Notes: a model not told the origin generated them from the letters alone. Numbered from the stretch's first letter, positions 17,547-27,067 are shown. The stretch is 64,000 nt of DNA from Bradyrhizobium diazoefficiens USDA 110 (GCF_000011365.1 NC_004463.1:4016001-4080000), one strand, 5' to 3'. Numbers and translations are program-made.

Positions 17547-19291
17547 CGGTCCCGCGCCTCGCTGTCTGGCTCGGCAGCAGAGCCGAGCAGGCGACGGAAC
17601 TTGGCACGCAGACGCCTGCGAAGACCCCAGCCGAGCTTTTGTCGACCGACGAATGCATAGAAGCGGTAGAGCATCATCCGCCCGGCAAGCCTCAGTCGCG
17701 GAGCAATCGGCGCTGGAGGCTCGATCGTCACAGAGATGAACTGCTCGTTCGCGGGTGCGGCCGCGTAAGGCGCAGGAGCAGATGCAGTCCTGGATCGCAG
17801 CACCGCGTTGATCAGGCGCAGCATCAACCGGCGCAACGCGAGGAAGTGCCACGGCCGCCAACCGGCATCCCAGGCTGGCAGCAGATTGCTGTCGAACACC
17901 GTATAGCGGAACGCCAGGTAACCACCGACGAGGGCCCCACAAAACAACCGAAATGCGCGGCGAACGGAGCGGTAGCCGGCCGGTGCCCGTGCATACAGCC
18001 GCTGATAAAGCCGGTGCTCGTCCTCCACCGTCGTTCGCAGCGTAAACCTCTCGAGCATGCGCGCCCGGCCGTGACGACCGAACTCCCTTGCGCGCGAGGG
18101 GTCGCGCAATAGTTCGAGAATGCCCCTTGCAAGCTCGGCCGGATCGGCTGGGCCGACCAACACGCCGGTATGGCCGTCGATGACACTATCGACGAGGCCG
18201 CCAACTCGCGTCGCGACCATCGGACATTCCATCAAGAGGCCCTCGATCGAACCTCCGAGGTTTTCGCTAACCGAGGCCTGAACGGCGACATCGAGCGATT
18301 TGAGCACGGCGGGAATGTCCGTGCGGTAGCCGGTGAAGACGACGCTATCGGAAAGACCGAGTTCGGCGACCAAAGCCTGCATCTTGGCCATATATTGCCG
18401 GCCGCCTTCCTCCCAGCCCGACCCGACCAACAACAGTTTGGCATTGGGAAAGTCGGCGAGCACCGCAGGCATTGCCCTGATAAGGTCGACGTGGCTCTTG
18501 ACCGGGCGCCCCTGCGCGGCCGGCGGCGTCCATCGGTTGACGCCGAGTTCGGGATAAAAATAAGCGACCATCCCGATCAGCGGCGTATCTGCTGCCCAGC
18601 CATGCTCGGCGCGCAAATCCGCGGCAACCTCACGCGACGGCTCGAACCTGGTCTCGTCCGGCCCGTAATAGATGACCTCGAGGCGCTGCTTGCGCACGCC
18701 CATTGACAGATACAGTGAACGGCTGAACTCGCAGGACGGGATGAGCGCGGTATCCATCCACTGCGTCGAGCCATCGATCCAGCTCGGCGTATAAGCCTCG
18801 AGATGGAATGGGCCTGCGATCATCGACAAGCGTACCGGGACATCGGCGAGCCAGGCCGCGATGCGACCGATCACCATGGAATGGAACAGGTGCGTCTGGA
18901 TGATGTCGAAGCGCTCGCGCTCCAGAATACGCCCTAGGTCCAGGATCCGCTTGGGCAGTGCGAACAAATCGCCACCGCCGAGAAACTGGAAATCGCTCGC
19001 AAGGACGCGAATACCGGCAGCATTGAAGCGGTCGACGAGCGCCCCGCTGGTTCCGTTCAAGATGACGCTGACGTCGTACCCGAAACGATCCCTGAGATCC
19101 CGCACCTGCTCAAACACCCATGCCGCGCCTTCAGTCGTCGCCGCGATGTGACAGACGCGGAGCTGCCTCGTCGTCGGAGCCGGCATCGTGCCTTTGACCG
19201 ACGGGCCATGCGCGATCTCGACGGCTTGCCGAGCGGAACCAAGAGTCGTCGTGCGAACAAGCGGCATGTTGCCAACTGTGTCATTTTCCAT
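17543..19291 (-). CDS. GT4-family glycosyltransferase
   Basis: A 582-residue GT-B glycosyltransferase. LRVCHIAATTEGAAWVFEQVRDLRDRFGYDV mirrors the start of the downstream paralogue, and VAVQASVSENLGGSIEGLLMECPMVAT holds the donor-sugar EX7E motif. The C-terminal ~170 residues contain hydrophobic/aromatic and arginine-rich stretches (CGALVGGYLAFRYTVF) suggesting peripheral membrane association. ATG 19291 is used; ATG 19267 is an alternative. It is the first gene of the minus-strand operon, divergent from the acetyltransferase at 19375. Confidence 0.88.
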   Translation of the reverse strand: MENDTVGNMPLVRTTTLGSARQAVEIAHGPSVKGTMPAPTTRQLRVCHIAATTEGAAWVFEQVRDLRDRFGYDVSVILNGTSGALVDRFNAAGIRVLASDFQFLGGGDLFALPKRILDLGRILERERFDIIQTHLFHSMVIGRIAAWLADVPVRLSMIAGPFHLEAYTPSWIDGSTQWMDTALIPSCEFSRSLYLSMGVRKQRLEVIYYGPDETRFEPSREVAADLRAEHGWAADTPLIGMVAYFYPELGVNRWTPPAAQGRPVKSHVDLIRAMPAVLADFPNAKLLLVGSGWEEGGRQYMAKMQALVAELGLSDSVVFTGYRTDIPAVLKSLDVAVQASVSENLGGSIEGLLMECPMVATRVGGLVDSVIDGHTGVLVGPADPAELARGILELLRDPSRAREFGRHGRARMLERFTLRTTVEDEHRLYQRLYARAPAGYRSVRRAFRLFCGALVGGYLAFRYTVFDSNLLPAWDAGWRPWHFLALRRLMLRLINAVLRSRTASAPAPYAAAPANEQFISVTIEPPAPIAPRLRLAGRMMLYRFYAFVGRQKLGWGLRRRLRAKFRRLLGSAAEPDSEARDR

Positions 19292-19374
19292 TACTCAGCA
19301 CTACAATATTCATCCAAAAGTTTCCAACTGGCTCGGGTACAGCTCCGGCCCGACTCCGGGGAGCAAGTGAAAAT

Positions 19375-20013
19375 TTGAACGCAAATGGCGCGGTACCTAG
19401 GATCGCTTGCGTAGGCGCCGGCGGGCACGGAAAGGTGGTTGCAGACGCCGCTCTATCGCTTGCGGGGCATAAGATCGTCGGATTCCTGGACGACAATCCG
19501 TCGCTATCGGGTCGTTCGATCATGGGACTTCCCGTGCTGGGGCCGATTTCGGCCTGGCGTGATCACAATATCGATGGCCTCATCCCGGCGATCGGAGCTA
19601 ATCGCGCTCGGCGCGACATCATGCAGCGCGAGACGTCGCGAAACGCAAAGGCGATCACGATCGTTCACCCCTGTGCGACGGTGAGCACCTGGGCGGAGTT
19701 GAAGGCCGGCATCGTCGCGTTCGCCGGTGCCATCGTCAATGCGTATGCAAAAATCGGGCAGAACGTCATCATCAACACAGGTGCGATTGTCGAGCATGAT
19801 TGCGAGATCGGCGATCACGCTCATGTGGCGCCGGGGTGCTATCTGGGCGGCGAGGTGAAAATCGGCGAGGGAAGTCTTCTCGGGCTGGGCAGCCGCGTCC
19901 TGCCGGGAGTGAGCATCGGAAATTGGTGCGTCATCGGGGCCGGCGCAGTCGTAACTGAGGATGTCGCCGATCATGCGACGGTCGTCGGAGTGCCAGCACG
20001 GAGAGTGCGATGA
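19375..20013 (+). CDS. Sugar O-acyl/N-acetyltransferase, PglD/NeuD family
   Basis: A 212-residue protein with an N-terminal Rossmann-like domain (CVGAGGHGKVVADAA, VGFLDDNP) and a C-terminal left-handed beta-helix made of hexapeptide repeats (VIINTGAIVEHDCEIGDHAHV, VKIGEGSLLGLGSRVLPGVSI). The HDC motif contains the catalytic-type histidine. It acetylates UDP-linked amino sugars, matching the aminotransferase that follows with an ATGA overlap. The start is TTG 19375 with a weak upstream AAGTGAAAA; no better start is available. Confidence 0.87.
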   Translation: MNANGAVPRIACVGAGGHGKVVADAALSLAGHKIVGFLDDNPSLSGRSIMGLPVLGPISAWRDHNIDGLIPAIGANRARRDIMQRETSRNAKAITIVHPCATVSTWAELKAGIVAFAGAIVNAYAKIGQNVIINTGAIVEHDCEIGDHAHVAPGCYLGGEVKIGEGSLLGLGSRVLPGVSIGNWCVIGAGAVVTEDVADHATVVGVPARRVR

Positions 20014-21152
20014 ATGAGAAAGGCATTATCAGCACGCCGATGTCGCAGCCCGATATCACCGAGGGCGATATCGATCTCGTCGCACAGGTGCTGCGAAGCG
20101 GCCGGCTCAGCATCGGAGCCTATATCGAAGAGTTCGAGAAGCGCGTACGCGACTATGTTGGCACGCGATATGCCGTCGCGGTCGCCAGCGGCACGGCTGG
20201 CCTGCACCTGTGCATGCGGCTTGCCGGCGTGAAGGAGGGCTCGGAAGTCGTCACGTCACCCTTCAGCTTCGTCGCCTCAGCCAATTGCATCCTCTACGAG
20301 CACGGAACGCCGGTGTTTGTCGACATCGACGAAGACAGTTTCAATATCGATGCGGATGCGATCGACGCGGCGGTGAACGACCGGACGGTCGCAATCCTTC
20401 CGATTCATGTCTTCGGCCGTCCCGCGCGCATGGACCAGATCTGCCGCACCGCCGACCGGCGCGGGCTTGCCGTGATTGAAGACGCCTGCGAAGCGATCGG
20501 CGCGGAGTTCGACGGCCGCAAGGTCGGCGCGTTTGGGCGCGCATCCGTCTTCGCTTTCTATCCCAACAAGCAGATGACCACCGGCGAGGGCGGCATCGTA
20601 ACCACCGACGATCCGCAATGGGATCGCGAGCTGCGAGCCTTGCGCAATCACGGACGCGCCGGCGACGAATGGCTGCAACATCATCAGTTGGGGTTCAACT
20701 ACCGCCTCAATGAACTCAGTGCCGCGCTGGGTCTCTCGCAGATCTCGCGCCTCGACGACCTCTTGGACCGGCGAGCTGCGGTGGCAGCGGCTTACAACGA
20801 TCGCCTGGCGCGCATCGTGAGCGTCAAGCCACTCAGTGCGGCTGCGAACACCACGCGGATGAGTTGGTTCGTGTACATCGTGCGGTTGGATGCTCGCCTG
20901 TCGCGCGACAATATCGCGTCGCGGCTTGCGGAACGCGGGATTCCGACGCGAAATTATTTCCCGCCGATCCATCTTCAGCCGTACTTCGCCGAGCGTTACG
21001 GCTACCAACGCGGCCAGTTTCCTGTGACCGAGCGGGTCGCCGCCAGCACGCTGGCTCTCCCCTTCCACACCAACATGCCGGAGCAGGCGGTCGACCACGT
21101 CTGTCGCGCGCTTCAAATGGCGATCGACCAGGAAACCCGTCGTTCAGCCTAG
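20010..21152 (+). CDS. DegT/DnrJ/EryC1/StrS-family sugar aminotransferase
   Basis: A 380-residue PLP enzyme. GTRYAVAVASGTAGLHLC is the PLP phosphate-binding turn, VIEDACEAIGAEFDG holds the PLP-ring aspartate, and FAFYPNKQMTTGEGG carries the Schiff-base lysine at residue 187. Such enzymes transfer an amino group to a keto-sugar nucleotide; with the upstream PglD-type acetyltransferase they make an acetamido sugar such as a bacillosamine-type unit. The acetyltransferase stop and this ATG overlap. It converges on the ABC ATPase gene with a four-base overlap. Confidence 0.93.
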   Translation: MNEKGIISTPMSQPDITEGDIDLVAQVLRSGRLSIGAYIEEFEKRVRDYVGTRYAVAVASGTAGLHLCMRLAGVKEGSEVVTSPFSFVASANCILYEHGTPVFVDIDEDSFNIDADAIDAAVNDRTVAILPIHVFGRPARMDQICRTADRRGLAVIEDACEAIGAEFDGRKVGAFGRASVFAFYPNKQMTTGEGGIVTTDDPQWDRELRALRNHGRAGDEWLQHHQLGFNYRLNELSAALGLSQISRLDDLLDRRAAVAAAYNDRLARIVSVKPLSAAANTTRMSWFVYIVRLDARLSRDNIASRLAERGIPTRNYFPPIHLQPYFAERYGYQRGQFPVTERVAASTLALPFHTNMPEQAVDHVCRALQMAIDQETRRSA

Positions 21153-21931
21153 GAGGACTGCCGCGCAAGGTCGAGCTGCATCTCTTGCAGCACAGCGTCG
21201 ATCTCACCCGCCGCTCGAATACGGCCCCGCTCCATCCACACGGCTTTGGTGCACCATTTCCGGCAGATGTCGAGATTGTGGGAGGCCAGCACCAGGATGT
21301 TGGCACGCTCGACAAAGGATTCGATCCGGCGTTGCGCCTTCGCGAGAAAGCTCGCATCTCCCGCCATAATCCACTCATCCATCAGGAGGATTTCGGGCGA
21401 GAAGCAGGTGGCGACGGCGAAGGTCAGGCGCGTCATCATGCCCGAGGAATAGGTTCGCACGGGAACGTCCAGATAGTCTCCGAGCTCGGTGAAATCGGCG
21501 ATATCGGGGATATAGGATTCGATCTCGCCGGCACTCAGCCCCAGCAGCATGCCGCGCAGGCGGATGTTATCGTAGCCGCTCAGATCGCCGTCGATTCCGA
21601 CAGCGATATCGAAGATCGGCGATATGCGACCGCACGACGTCGCGATCCCCAGCGTCGGCTCATAGACGCCGGCCATCACGCGTAACAGGGTGGTCTTGCC
21701 GGCGCCGTTGGCGCCGACGAGCGCAATGCGTTCGCCTGCGGCGATCGACAGGGAGACGTCTCTCAACGCCTCGACGACGATCCGCTCGTTCGCATCGCTG
21801 GCGAGCTGCCCTCCGGTTCCGTGGAACAGCAGGTGCTTCTTCAGCGAACGAGATCCACCCTGGTAGATCGGGAAGGACACGCTGACCTTCTCCAGCGTCA
21901 CGAGCGGCTTGCCCCGAAGGCCGTCAAGCAT
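21149..21931 (-). CDS. Polysaccharide ABC exporter ATP-binding protein (Wzt/KpsT type)
   Basis: A 260-residue ATPase. Walker A GANGAGKT is at residues 73-80, the signature is the polysaccharide-exporter form YSSGM, and Walker B is ILLMDEWIMAGD. The protein stops soon after the ATPase domain, so it lacks the C-terminal glycan-binding domain of long Wzt proteins; it is of the short KpsT-like type. It lies nine bases downstream of its permease gene and would power export of the finished lipid-linked glycan across the inner membrane. Confidence 0.93.
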   Translation of the reverse strand: MLDGLRGKPLVTLEKVSVSFPIYQGGSRSLKKHLLFHGTGGQLASDANERIVVEALRDVSLSIAAGERIALVGANGAGKTTLLRVMAGVYEPTLGIATSCGRISPIFDIAVGIDGDLSGYDNIRLRGMLLGLSAGEIESYIPDIADFTELGDYLDVPVRTYSSGMMTRLTFAVATCFSPEILLMDEWIMAGDASFLAKAQRRIESFVERANILVLASHNLDICRKWCTKAVWMERGRIRAAGEIDAVLQEMQLDLARQSS

Positions 21932-21940
21932 TGCTGTCCC

Positions 21941-22804
21941 TTAAACCCAATACGCGATCCGCGCCCGATAACGGGAGAACAACAGTCCCGACAAGGCAAC
22001 GTTGATCAGCGTGACCAGTCCGACCGCCGCGTAGTTGGAGGCTGTCGGAACCTCCCCGAGCAGCGGCGCGCGAACGATTTGCAGCAGGTGATAGACCGGA
22101 TTCAATTCCGTCACATAGGCCGGAATCTTCACCGCATCGGGCTTCCACATTAAGGGCGTCACGAAGAACAGGATCTGCACGACGGAGTTGATCACTTGTG
22201 GGATATCGCGAAAGCGCGCCGAAATCATCCCGATCGTCAGGCTGATGGCCATCCCGTTGAAGGCGACGATGCAGAGCGCGGGTATCGCCAGAAGCGCAGC
22301 TGCGCCCGGCCAGATACGAAAATACAGGATGATGCCGAAATATATGATGAAATTGTGGGCCAGCATGATGAGCTTGGCCCAGCTTGCCCGGTAGACATAC
22401 AGCGAGAACGGCAGGCTGATTTGCTTGATATAGGCTTCGGCCCCCGAAAACAGCGTACCACTCTCCGTCAAATAGCTCGACATGAAGCCCCAGATCAGAA
22501 GCCCGATGCCGCAATAGGGCAGGAACTCCTCGACGGGCTGCTGGAACAACCTGGCATAGAGCAGACCCAGGGAGCCGATCAGGATGCCCATGCTGACCGT
22601 GAGCCAGAGCGGCCCCAAGATCGAACGCTGATAGCGTTGCCGGATGTCGTTCCAGCCGAGACGGCCCCACAGCCGCCAGAGTAACAGCCCGCATACGATA
22701 TCAGCGCGCGCGGCGGCCAAGGCGGAGCGATCGGTGCTTCGCACGACCGAACCGCTTCGCAGTGCCCCCTGGATGGTGCCGCGGGCCATGCCCGATATCT
22801 CCAA
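21941..22804 (-). CDS. Polysaccharide ABC exporter permease (Wzm/KpsM type)
   Basis: A 287-residue ABC-2 type permease with about six membrane segments (for example LWLTVSMGILIGSLGLLYARLF, ILFFVTPLMW). RYQRSILGPLWLTVSMGI is the characteristic amphipathic N-terminal segment of the Wzm family. Start ATG 22804; M residue at 22786 is a possible alternative. It pairs with the ATPase immediately downstream to export a polysaccharide. Confidence 0.92.
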   Translation of the reverse strand: MEISGMARGTIQGALRSGSVVRSTDRSALAAARADIVCGLLLWRLWGRLGWNDIRQRYQRSILGPLWLTVSMGILIGSLGLLYARLFQQPVEEFLPYCGIGLLIWGFMSSYLTESGTLFSGAEAYIKQISLPFSLYVYRASWAKLIMLAHNFIIYFGIILYFRIWPGAAALLAIPALCIVAFNGMAISLTIGMISARFRDIPQVINSVVQILFFVTPLMWKPDAVKIPAYVTELNPVYHLLQIVRAPLLGEVPTASNYAAVGLVTLINVALSGLLFSRYRARIAYWV

Positions 22805-22822
22805 AATGATGCGCGGCCGCGA

Positions 22823-23086
22823 TTAAGCAGGTTCATGCGGCCAAATCAAAGCTTTCGAGAGGAACGGCAGTAGACCCCGGCTATGGCCGATGGCAAGGCC
22901 GTGGTGCCGGTGATCGGCAGCGGCCGCTACGGTAACCTGTCGGCTGAAGAACTCGACGTCGGGCTTGAGGATGCCGTCGCAGGACGAGCAGGACGGCACG
23001 TTGAATGACGAGAAGTCCGCGGCCTCGAGATCGGCATCGCCGTCGGGCGCGTCTAGGGCGTCAAGGTCGAGCCAATCGGCGTTCAT
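22823..23086 (-). pseudogene. Sir2-type NAD-dependent deacetylase remnant
   Basis: A short open frame with FNVPSCSSCDGILKPDVEFF, which matches the second half of the sirtuin zinc-binding module (C-x2-C-x-GxLKPDVVFF) and is preceded by DGDADLEAADFSSF as in bacterial SIR2 proteins. Neither the NAD-binding GAGxS start nor the downstream GSSLMVYS region is present; after FF the sequence diverges. It is therefore a fragment of roughly 45 conserved residues. It lies between the exporter permease and the O-antigen ligase and suggests replacement or insertion at this point. Confidence 0.55.
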
Positions 23087-23122
23087 GCACTCGCCTGAAA
23101 TGCGGCGCGCTGCGTTTTCGCT

Positions 23123-23157
23123 GTCAATCGGCTTGCGAATTTTGCAAGCCGATTGAC
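23123..23157. repeat. Perfect 14-bp inverted repeat
   Basis: GTCAATCGGCTTGC and GCAAGCCGATTGAC flank a 7-base AT-rich loop. There is no T-tract, so a simple Rho-independent terminator is unlikely; an operator, a recombination site or an mRNA hairpin is possible. It lies 36 bases upstream of the sirtuin remnant on the minus strand. Confidence 0.65.
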
Positions 23158-23568
23158 GGACGGGGCCACGTGGCACCCGATGTTTCTAAAGTCGAGGCCC
23201 GACGGTATCGGCCGCACTCAGCGCGGCACAAGGCACCGGGCGGAGCGGTCTGATTATCGTGATCTGACTGTCTGGCCTCATCGGGAAACAGTGCGCCTTG
23301 GTAACCAAGCTAGTGAGAGGGCACGTCCTGTTCCTGGCAAATAAACGATCCTCAATGGTCGGCAGTGAACGTTGGTGCATGGCCGGTGGCAGCCTTGGCA
23401 TACGCTGGCCAGCTGCAGACTTGAGCTCGCCCCCTGTTGGCGATGGCTATGACCTTTCGATCAGATCGCGCGAGCGCTCCATCGTTGCCAGCAGCCCGAC
23501 CCGCGTCGTATATGCCCATAAACCGATACAGTACATGCGAGATGGCGCGCGCTAGATCCTGAAGACAA
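23158..23568. other. Intergenic stretch before the O-antigen ligase
   Basis: About 410 bases with no recognisable gene; several short frames on both strands have no family features. The region just before 23569 is somewhat AT-richer and probably holds the ligase promoter, but I could not identify convincing -35/-10 elements. Confidence 0.5.
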
Positions 23569-24924
23569 ATGGTGACTTCTGCGGCAAAGCACCTGAATAC
23601 GCTCGACCCTGTGGGCCCAATGGATACACTTGAAACAACGTCGACAAACTCGCAGTCGAGCTGGTGGTCATATCCAGTCCGCACGCAATTTACCAATGAT
23701 CTCCTCGGAACGGCAACTTTTACGATGCTGCCTTGGTCGACCACAGGCTTCCAGATCATCTTGCTCATCTGGCTGACCGGGATCTTGGGGGTCTCATTGC
23801 GAGAGGATGGCGTTGCGATCCTGCTGCACTTGCGTCGCCCTCACTGCATGTTTCCACTGCTGATATTCGTGCTTGCCCTCGCCGGCACCGCTTGGAGCGA
23901 AGCACCCTGGCTGACGGCGCTCTACACCATCAAATCGACCGCCAAGTTTATCGCCGTGCCTTTGATCGCCTACCATTTCGAGCGATCGCAACGGGCGACT
24001 TGGGCACTTGCTGCTTTCTTCATCTCCTGTTCTCTGTTGATGGCGCTTTCGTGGATGTCGTATGTCGAGCCGTCGATCAGACTTGAGGCGTCAAAGAATG
24101 CCGGCGTACCAGTCAAGAACTACATCGACCAAAGTCAGGAATTTGCGCTTTGCATGATCGCAGCGGCGCCGCTCGCGATGGAGTTATTCAAACAAGGGCG
24201 GATCGCCATATTCGGCGGGCTTGTGACCTTGATAGCCGCCTTCTTCACCAATATGATTTTTGTCGTCTCGGCTCGCACAGCGCTAATCTATATCCCTGCT
24301 ATGTTGGGCGTTCTCGCACTTAAATTTCTAACCCGCCGACAATCGATGACGCTGCTGCTTGCCGCCCTTACGGCCGCCGCGGCCTTATGGACAACCCCAT
24401 CGTTCTTGCGAACAAGAATCGCGGATGTTTCGCGTGAATATCAGCTTTATCTTGAGAATGTCCCGCGCTCGACAGGGCAGCGCCTCTACTACTGGCAGGA
24501 ATCACTGACGTTCTTTGCGGCAGCGCCGATCATTGGGCACGGTACCGGATCCACGGAGATTTTGTTTAGCCAGAAGGCACAGGGAAAAATGGGCCTGGAG
24601 GCCGAAGTGACGCGCAATCCTCACAATCAAACGCTGAACATGGCGGTTCAGTGGGGCGTGCTGGGCATTGCCGTGCTATATGCAACCTGGATTTGTCACC
24701 TGCTCCTCTTTCGTGGGAGGGGCTTTGCAAGCTGGCTCGGGTTTCTTGTTGTTACACAGAATATCTTCAGCTCACTGCTCAATTCCCACTTGTTCGACTT
24801 TCAAGAGGGATGGATGTACGTCCTAGGCGTGGGCTTGGGTGCTGGCGTCCTCACTAAAGAGGGTCGGGATGGCGAGGTACACGTGATTGCCACGCACCCA
24901 CGAACAGTAGCAGACGGCAGATGA
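23569..24924 (+). CDS. O-antigen ligase/polymerase family membrane protein
   Basis: A 451-residue integral membrane protein with roughly ten to twelve hydrophobic segments. EAEVTRNPHNQTLNMAVQWGVLG is the large periplasmic-loop motif of the WaaL/Wzy family (conserved HNQ/HN-x-L), which joins or polymerises undecaprenyl-linked glycans. Base composition and codon use are AT-richer than the surroundings, common for O-antigen genes. ATG 23569 gives about 40 residues before the first membrane segment; ATG 23620 is possible. It probably acts on the glycan exported by the neighbouring ABC pair, although an ABC exporter pathway needs a ligase rather than a polymerase. Confidence 0.85.
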   Translation: MVTSAAKHLNTLDPVGPMDTLETTSTNSQSSWWSYPVRTQFTNDLLGTATFTMLPWSTTGFQIILLIWLTGILGVSLREDGVAILLHLRRPHCMFPLLIFVLALAGTAWSEAPWLTALYTIKSTAKFIAVPLIAYHFERSQRATWALAAFFISCSLLMALSWMSYVEPSIRLEASKNAGVPVKNYIDQSQEFALCMIAAAPLAMELFKQGRIAIFGGLVTLIAAFFTNMIFVVSARTALIYIPAMLGVLALKFLTRRQSMTLLLAALTAAAALWTTPSFLRTRIADVSREYQLYLENVPRSTGQRLYYWQESLTFFAAAPIIGHGTGSTEILFSQKAQGKMGLEAEVTRNPHNQTLNMAVQWGVLGIAVLYATWICHLLLFRGRGFASWLGFLVVTQNIFSSLLNSHLFDFQEGWMYVLGVGLGAGVLTKEGRDGEVHVIATHPRTVADGR

Positions 24925-25100
24925 TGAGATCTCGCCTCGGATCGCGACTTTTCGCTCGATATCAAGTCACGTGCGCCGATGGGGCCCTCGGCATGCGAGA
25001 TCTGCAGCTGCCGCGAAATGGCAGCGGGCGACGTATGCGGCCCTTCCTCGGACGGCGTCACGCGATTGTCAATGAGCGAAGCGACAGAGAATCAAGTCAA

Positions 25101-25171
25101 TGTTCAAGTCTTTCAGTCGGTTAGAAGGCGGCGTGTGCACGACGTGTGCACCGGGAGATCAAGAAAAATCT
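25101..25171 (+). repeat. Dispersed repeat, copy B
   Basis: Matches the 3' two-thirds of the element: TGTTCAAGTC, the TTAGAAGGCGGCGTGTGCAC core with tandem GTGTGCAC-GAC-GTGTGCAC, and the end AGATCAAGAAAAATCT. The 5' third (CATGATGG part) is diverged or lost. It lies about 175 bases after the ligase gene. Confidence 0.85.
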
Positions 25172-25334
25172 AGTGATAGCGAGTTTGAGCAGTCGAGCTT
25201 CGACGCAAGCCAGCAGTGCAGGTGGCTTCGACCGAGAAGCGGATCTTGTTCGCCGGCATGGTGAGCAGGCCAGTGTTGGGTCGCTGGGTGGGGCAGGGGC
25301 TGCTGGTCAGGGCGTAATAATGAAAAATGCTGAT

Positions 25335-25359
25335 GTCGGGGGGCGAGTCGCTCCCCGAC
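25335..25359. repeat. Strong hairpin
   Basis: GTCGGGG-N-GCGA-G-TCGC-N-CCCCGAC forms an almost fully paired stem over 25 bases. No T-tract follows. It may block read-through between modules. Confidence 0.55.
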
Positions 25360-25522
25360 TACCAGGGGCCACGATTTTGTGCACCAATCTATGATTTTAC
25401 ACGATTTCACACGTCGACAGACGCGGTTTGCCGCGCGTAATTATTTCACCGGCTTGCCAAGCTGTGACAGCTTGCCCCTCATCAAATGGCGATGAGTTCG
25501 AGAGGGAACTTCGGCAGGTGGC

Positions 25523-26230
25523 TCAGTACGTCGCTCGCCCACCAGACAGGTCGAAAACCGCGCCAGTCGAAAATGAGCATTCGTCGGAGGCGAGCCAGGT
25601 GACCAGCGCCGCTACCTCGTCCGGTCGTCCCGCACGTCCGAGCGGTATCTTTGCCAGCACGTTTCGATAGGCTTCGTCCGACATCTGCTTGACGAGATCG
25701 GTGGCGATCACGGCGGGTGCGATGGCGTTGACCCGGATATCGGTGCCGGCCAGCTCCTTGCCGAGAGATTTCGTCAGCGCGATCACGCCCGCCTTGGCAG
25801 CGGAATAGCCGGTCATGCCGGCATTGCCTTCCTTGCCGGCGATCGAGGCCAGGTTGACGATGCGTCCGGCGTTCTTCCGTCGCATCGGTGCGACGGCCGC
25901 CTTGCAGCAGAGGAACGTGCTGGTGAGGTTCACATCGAGCACGCGCCGCCATTCAGCAAGGCTGTACTGCTCGATGTTGACCGTAGGGCCCGTGATTCCC
26001 GCGGCATTGACGAGGATGTCGATGCGGCCGAAGCGCGCGAGGTGGCCCGTCATCACGTCATTGACGGCGGCCTCGTCGGTGAGATCGATCCGCTGGTCGG
26101 CGCCATCTGCGACGTCCCAGACGACGACTTTCGCGCCCGAGGCGGCAAGCCGCTCGCGAACGGCCTGGCCGATGCCGCCGCAGCCGCCGGAAATGACGGC
26201 GATGCGCCCGGAGAGATCGAGGCCGCTCAT
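25523..26230 (-). CDS. SDR family oxidoreductase
   Basis: A 235-residue short-chain dehydrogenase. The cofactor loop GGCGGIGQ is at residues 15-22, NAAG is present and the active site is YSAAK; VNAIAPAVIATD follows. VWDVAD after the second strand suggests NAD preference. It is the last gene of the nine-gene minus-strand catabolic operon and overlaps the preceding isomerase gene by four bases. Substrate unknown. Confidence 0.9.
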   Translation of the reverse strand: MSGLDLSGRIAVISGGCGGIGQAVRERLAASGAKVVVWDVADGADQRIDLTDEAAVNDVMTGHLARFGRIDILVNAAGITGPTVNIEQYSLAEWRRVLDVNLTSTFLCCKAAVAPMRRKNAGRIVNLASIAGKEGNAGMTGYSAAKAGVIALTKSLGKELAGTDIRVNAIAPAVIATDLVKQMSDEAYRNVLAKIPLGRAGRPDEVAALVTWLASDECSFSTGAVFDLSGGRATY

Positions 26231-27057
26231 GTCGTCGCTCGTCTATCTGCGGCGCGCGCGACGATGCTGCGTGCCGCCGCCAGCGCGCGTCGTCCCCATT
26301 CCTCGGCGCCGAGCTTGGGCAGCCACTCATCGTTCGGAATCTCGAGGCTCAGCGGAAGGTCGTCCGGCAAGGCGCGGACGACCCCGGCGAGATCGATGCC
26401 GCCGTCGCCCGGGAGAAGCCGGGCGCACCGTGCCGTGTGGATCAGTTCGTCGTTGCTGGCGGGGATCCCTGCGGGCGCGTCACAGAGCTGGGCGTAGCTC
26501 AGCAATTCCCGCGGCAGGCCTACGATATCGTCAAGGGTGGTAGCCGAGCGCGCGGCATGCAGCGCGTCGACCAGCACGCGGCCGTTCGGCTCGCCGGCGT
26601 TGGTCACGATACGAAGGGCGGCCCTGGCGTTCTTCACCGCGGTCCACGGCATGAATTCGATATCCGCGGTGAGGTCGTAGGGTGCCGCGGCGCGACAGAA
26701 TGCGGCGAATGACTCCGTCAGTCGGGCTTCGTCCGGATCGTCACCGGCGACGAGGATCGCGCGCGCCTTCAGCCTGCCCGCGGTTTCGAGGAAGGCTGCG
26801 AAGTGGTCCGCTTTGAAATCCGCGCCAAGCCGTGCGATTTCGACGTCGAACACCGGCACGCCGGTGTCCTCGATGCACCGGATGGTTTCGCGCAACAGGG
26901 CGGGATCCGTGGCGAGCGGCGAGAAGTCGCCGCCGGGGGCGGCGGGCGCGATGCGGACCCCTATCGCCTGGTAGCCGAGCTTTTCGGCCAGGACCAGCGC
27001 GTCCGGAGGCGCCATCGGCGCCGAGGTGAGATAGGCGAGCGAATAGATGTGCGTCAT
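26227..27057 (-). CDS. Sugar phosphate isomerase/epimerase family protein (AP endonuclease 2 fold)
   Basis: A 276-residue TIM-barrel protein of the xylose isomerase-like/AP-endonuclease-2 superfamily. VFDVEIARLGADF, DIEFMPWT, VLVDALHAARS and LSLEIPNDEW carry the acidic and histidine residues expected at the C-ends of the barrel strands. Members isomerise or epimerise sugars, cyclitols or keto acids; some dehydrate 3-dehydroshikimate. Near an AroE-like dehydrogenase the latter is worth testing, but is not shown by the sequence. Confidence 0.82.
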   Translation of the reverse strand: MTHIYSLAYLTSAPMAPPDALVLAEKLGYQAIGVRIAPAAPGGDFSPLATDPALLRETIRCIEDTGVPVFDVEIARLGADFKADHFAAFLETAGRLKARAILVAGDDPDEARLTESFAAFCRAAAPYDLTADIEFMPWTAVKNARAALRIVTNAGEPNGRVLVDALHAARSATTLDDIVGLPRELLSYAQLCDAPAGIPASNDELIHTARCARLLPGDGGIDLAGVVRALPDDLPLSLEIPNDEWLPKLGAEEWGRRALAAARSIVARAADRRATT

Positions 27058-27067
27058 GGCGATCGCC

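Larger units (their letters stand above)
24925..25522. other. Degenerate intergenic zone between modules 2 and 3
   Basis: 598 bases without a supportable gene. It contains repeat copy B (25101-25171) and a strong hairpin (25335-25359). Short frames such as 25159-25410 minus have no recognisable features. No tRNA-like sequence was found here, unlike at the other three repeat copies. Confidence 0.6.
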
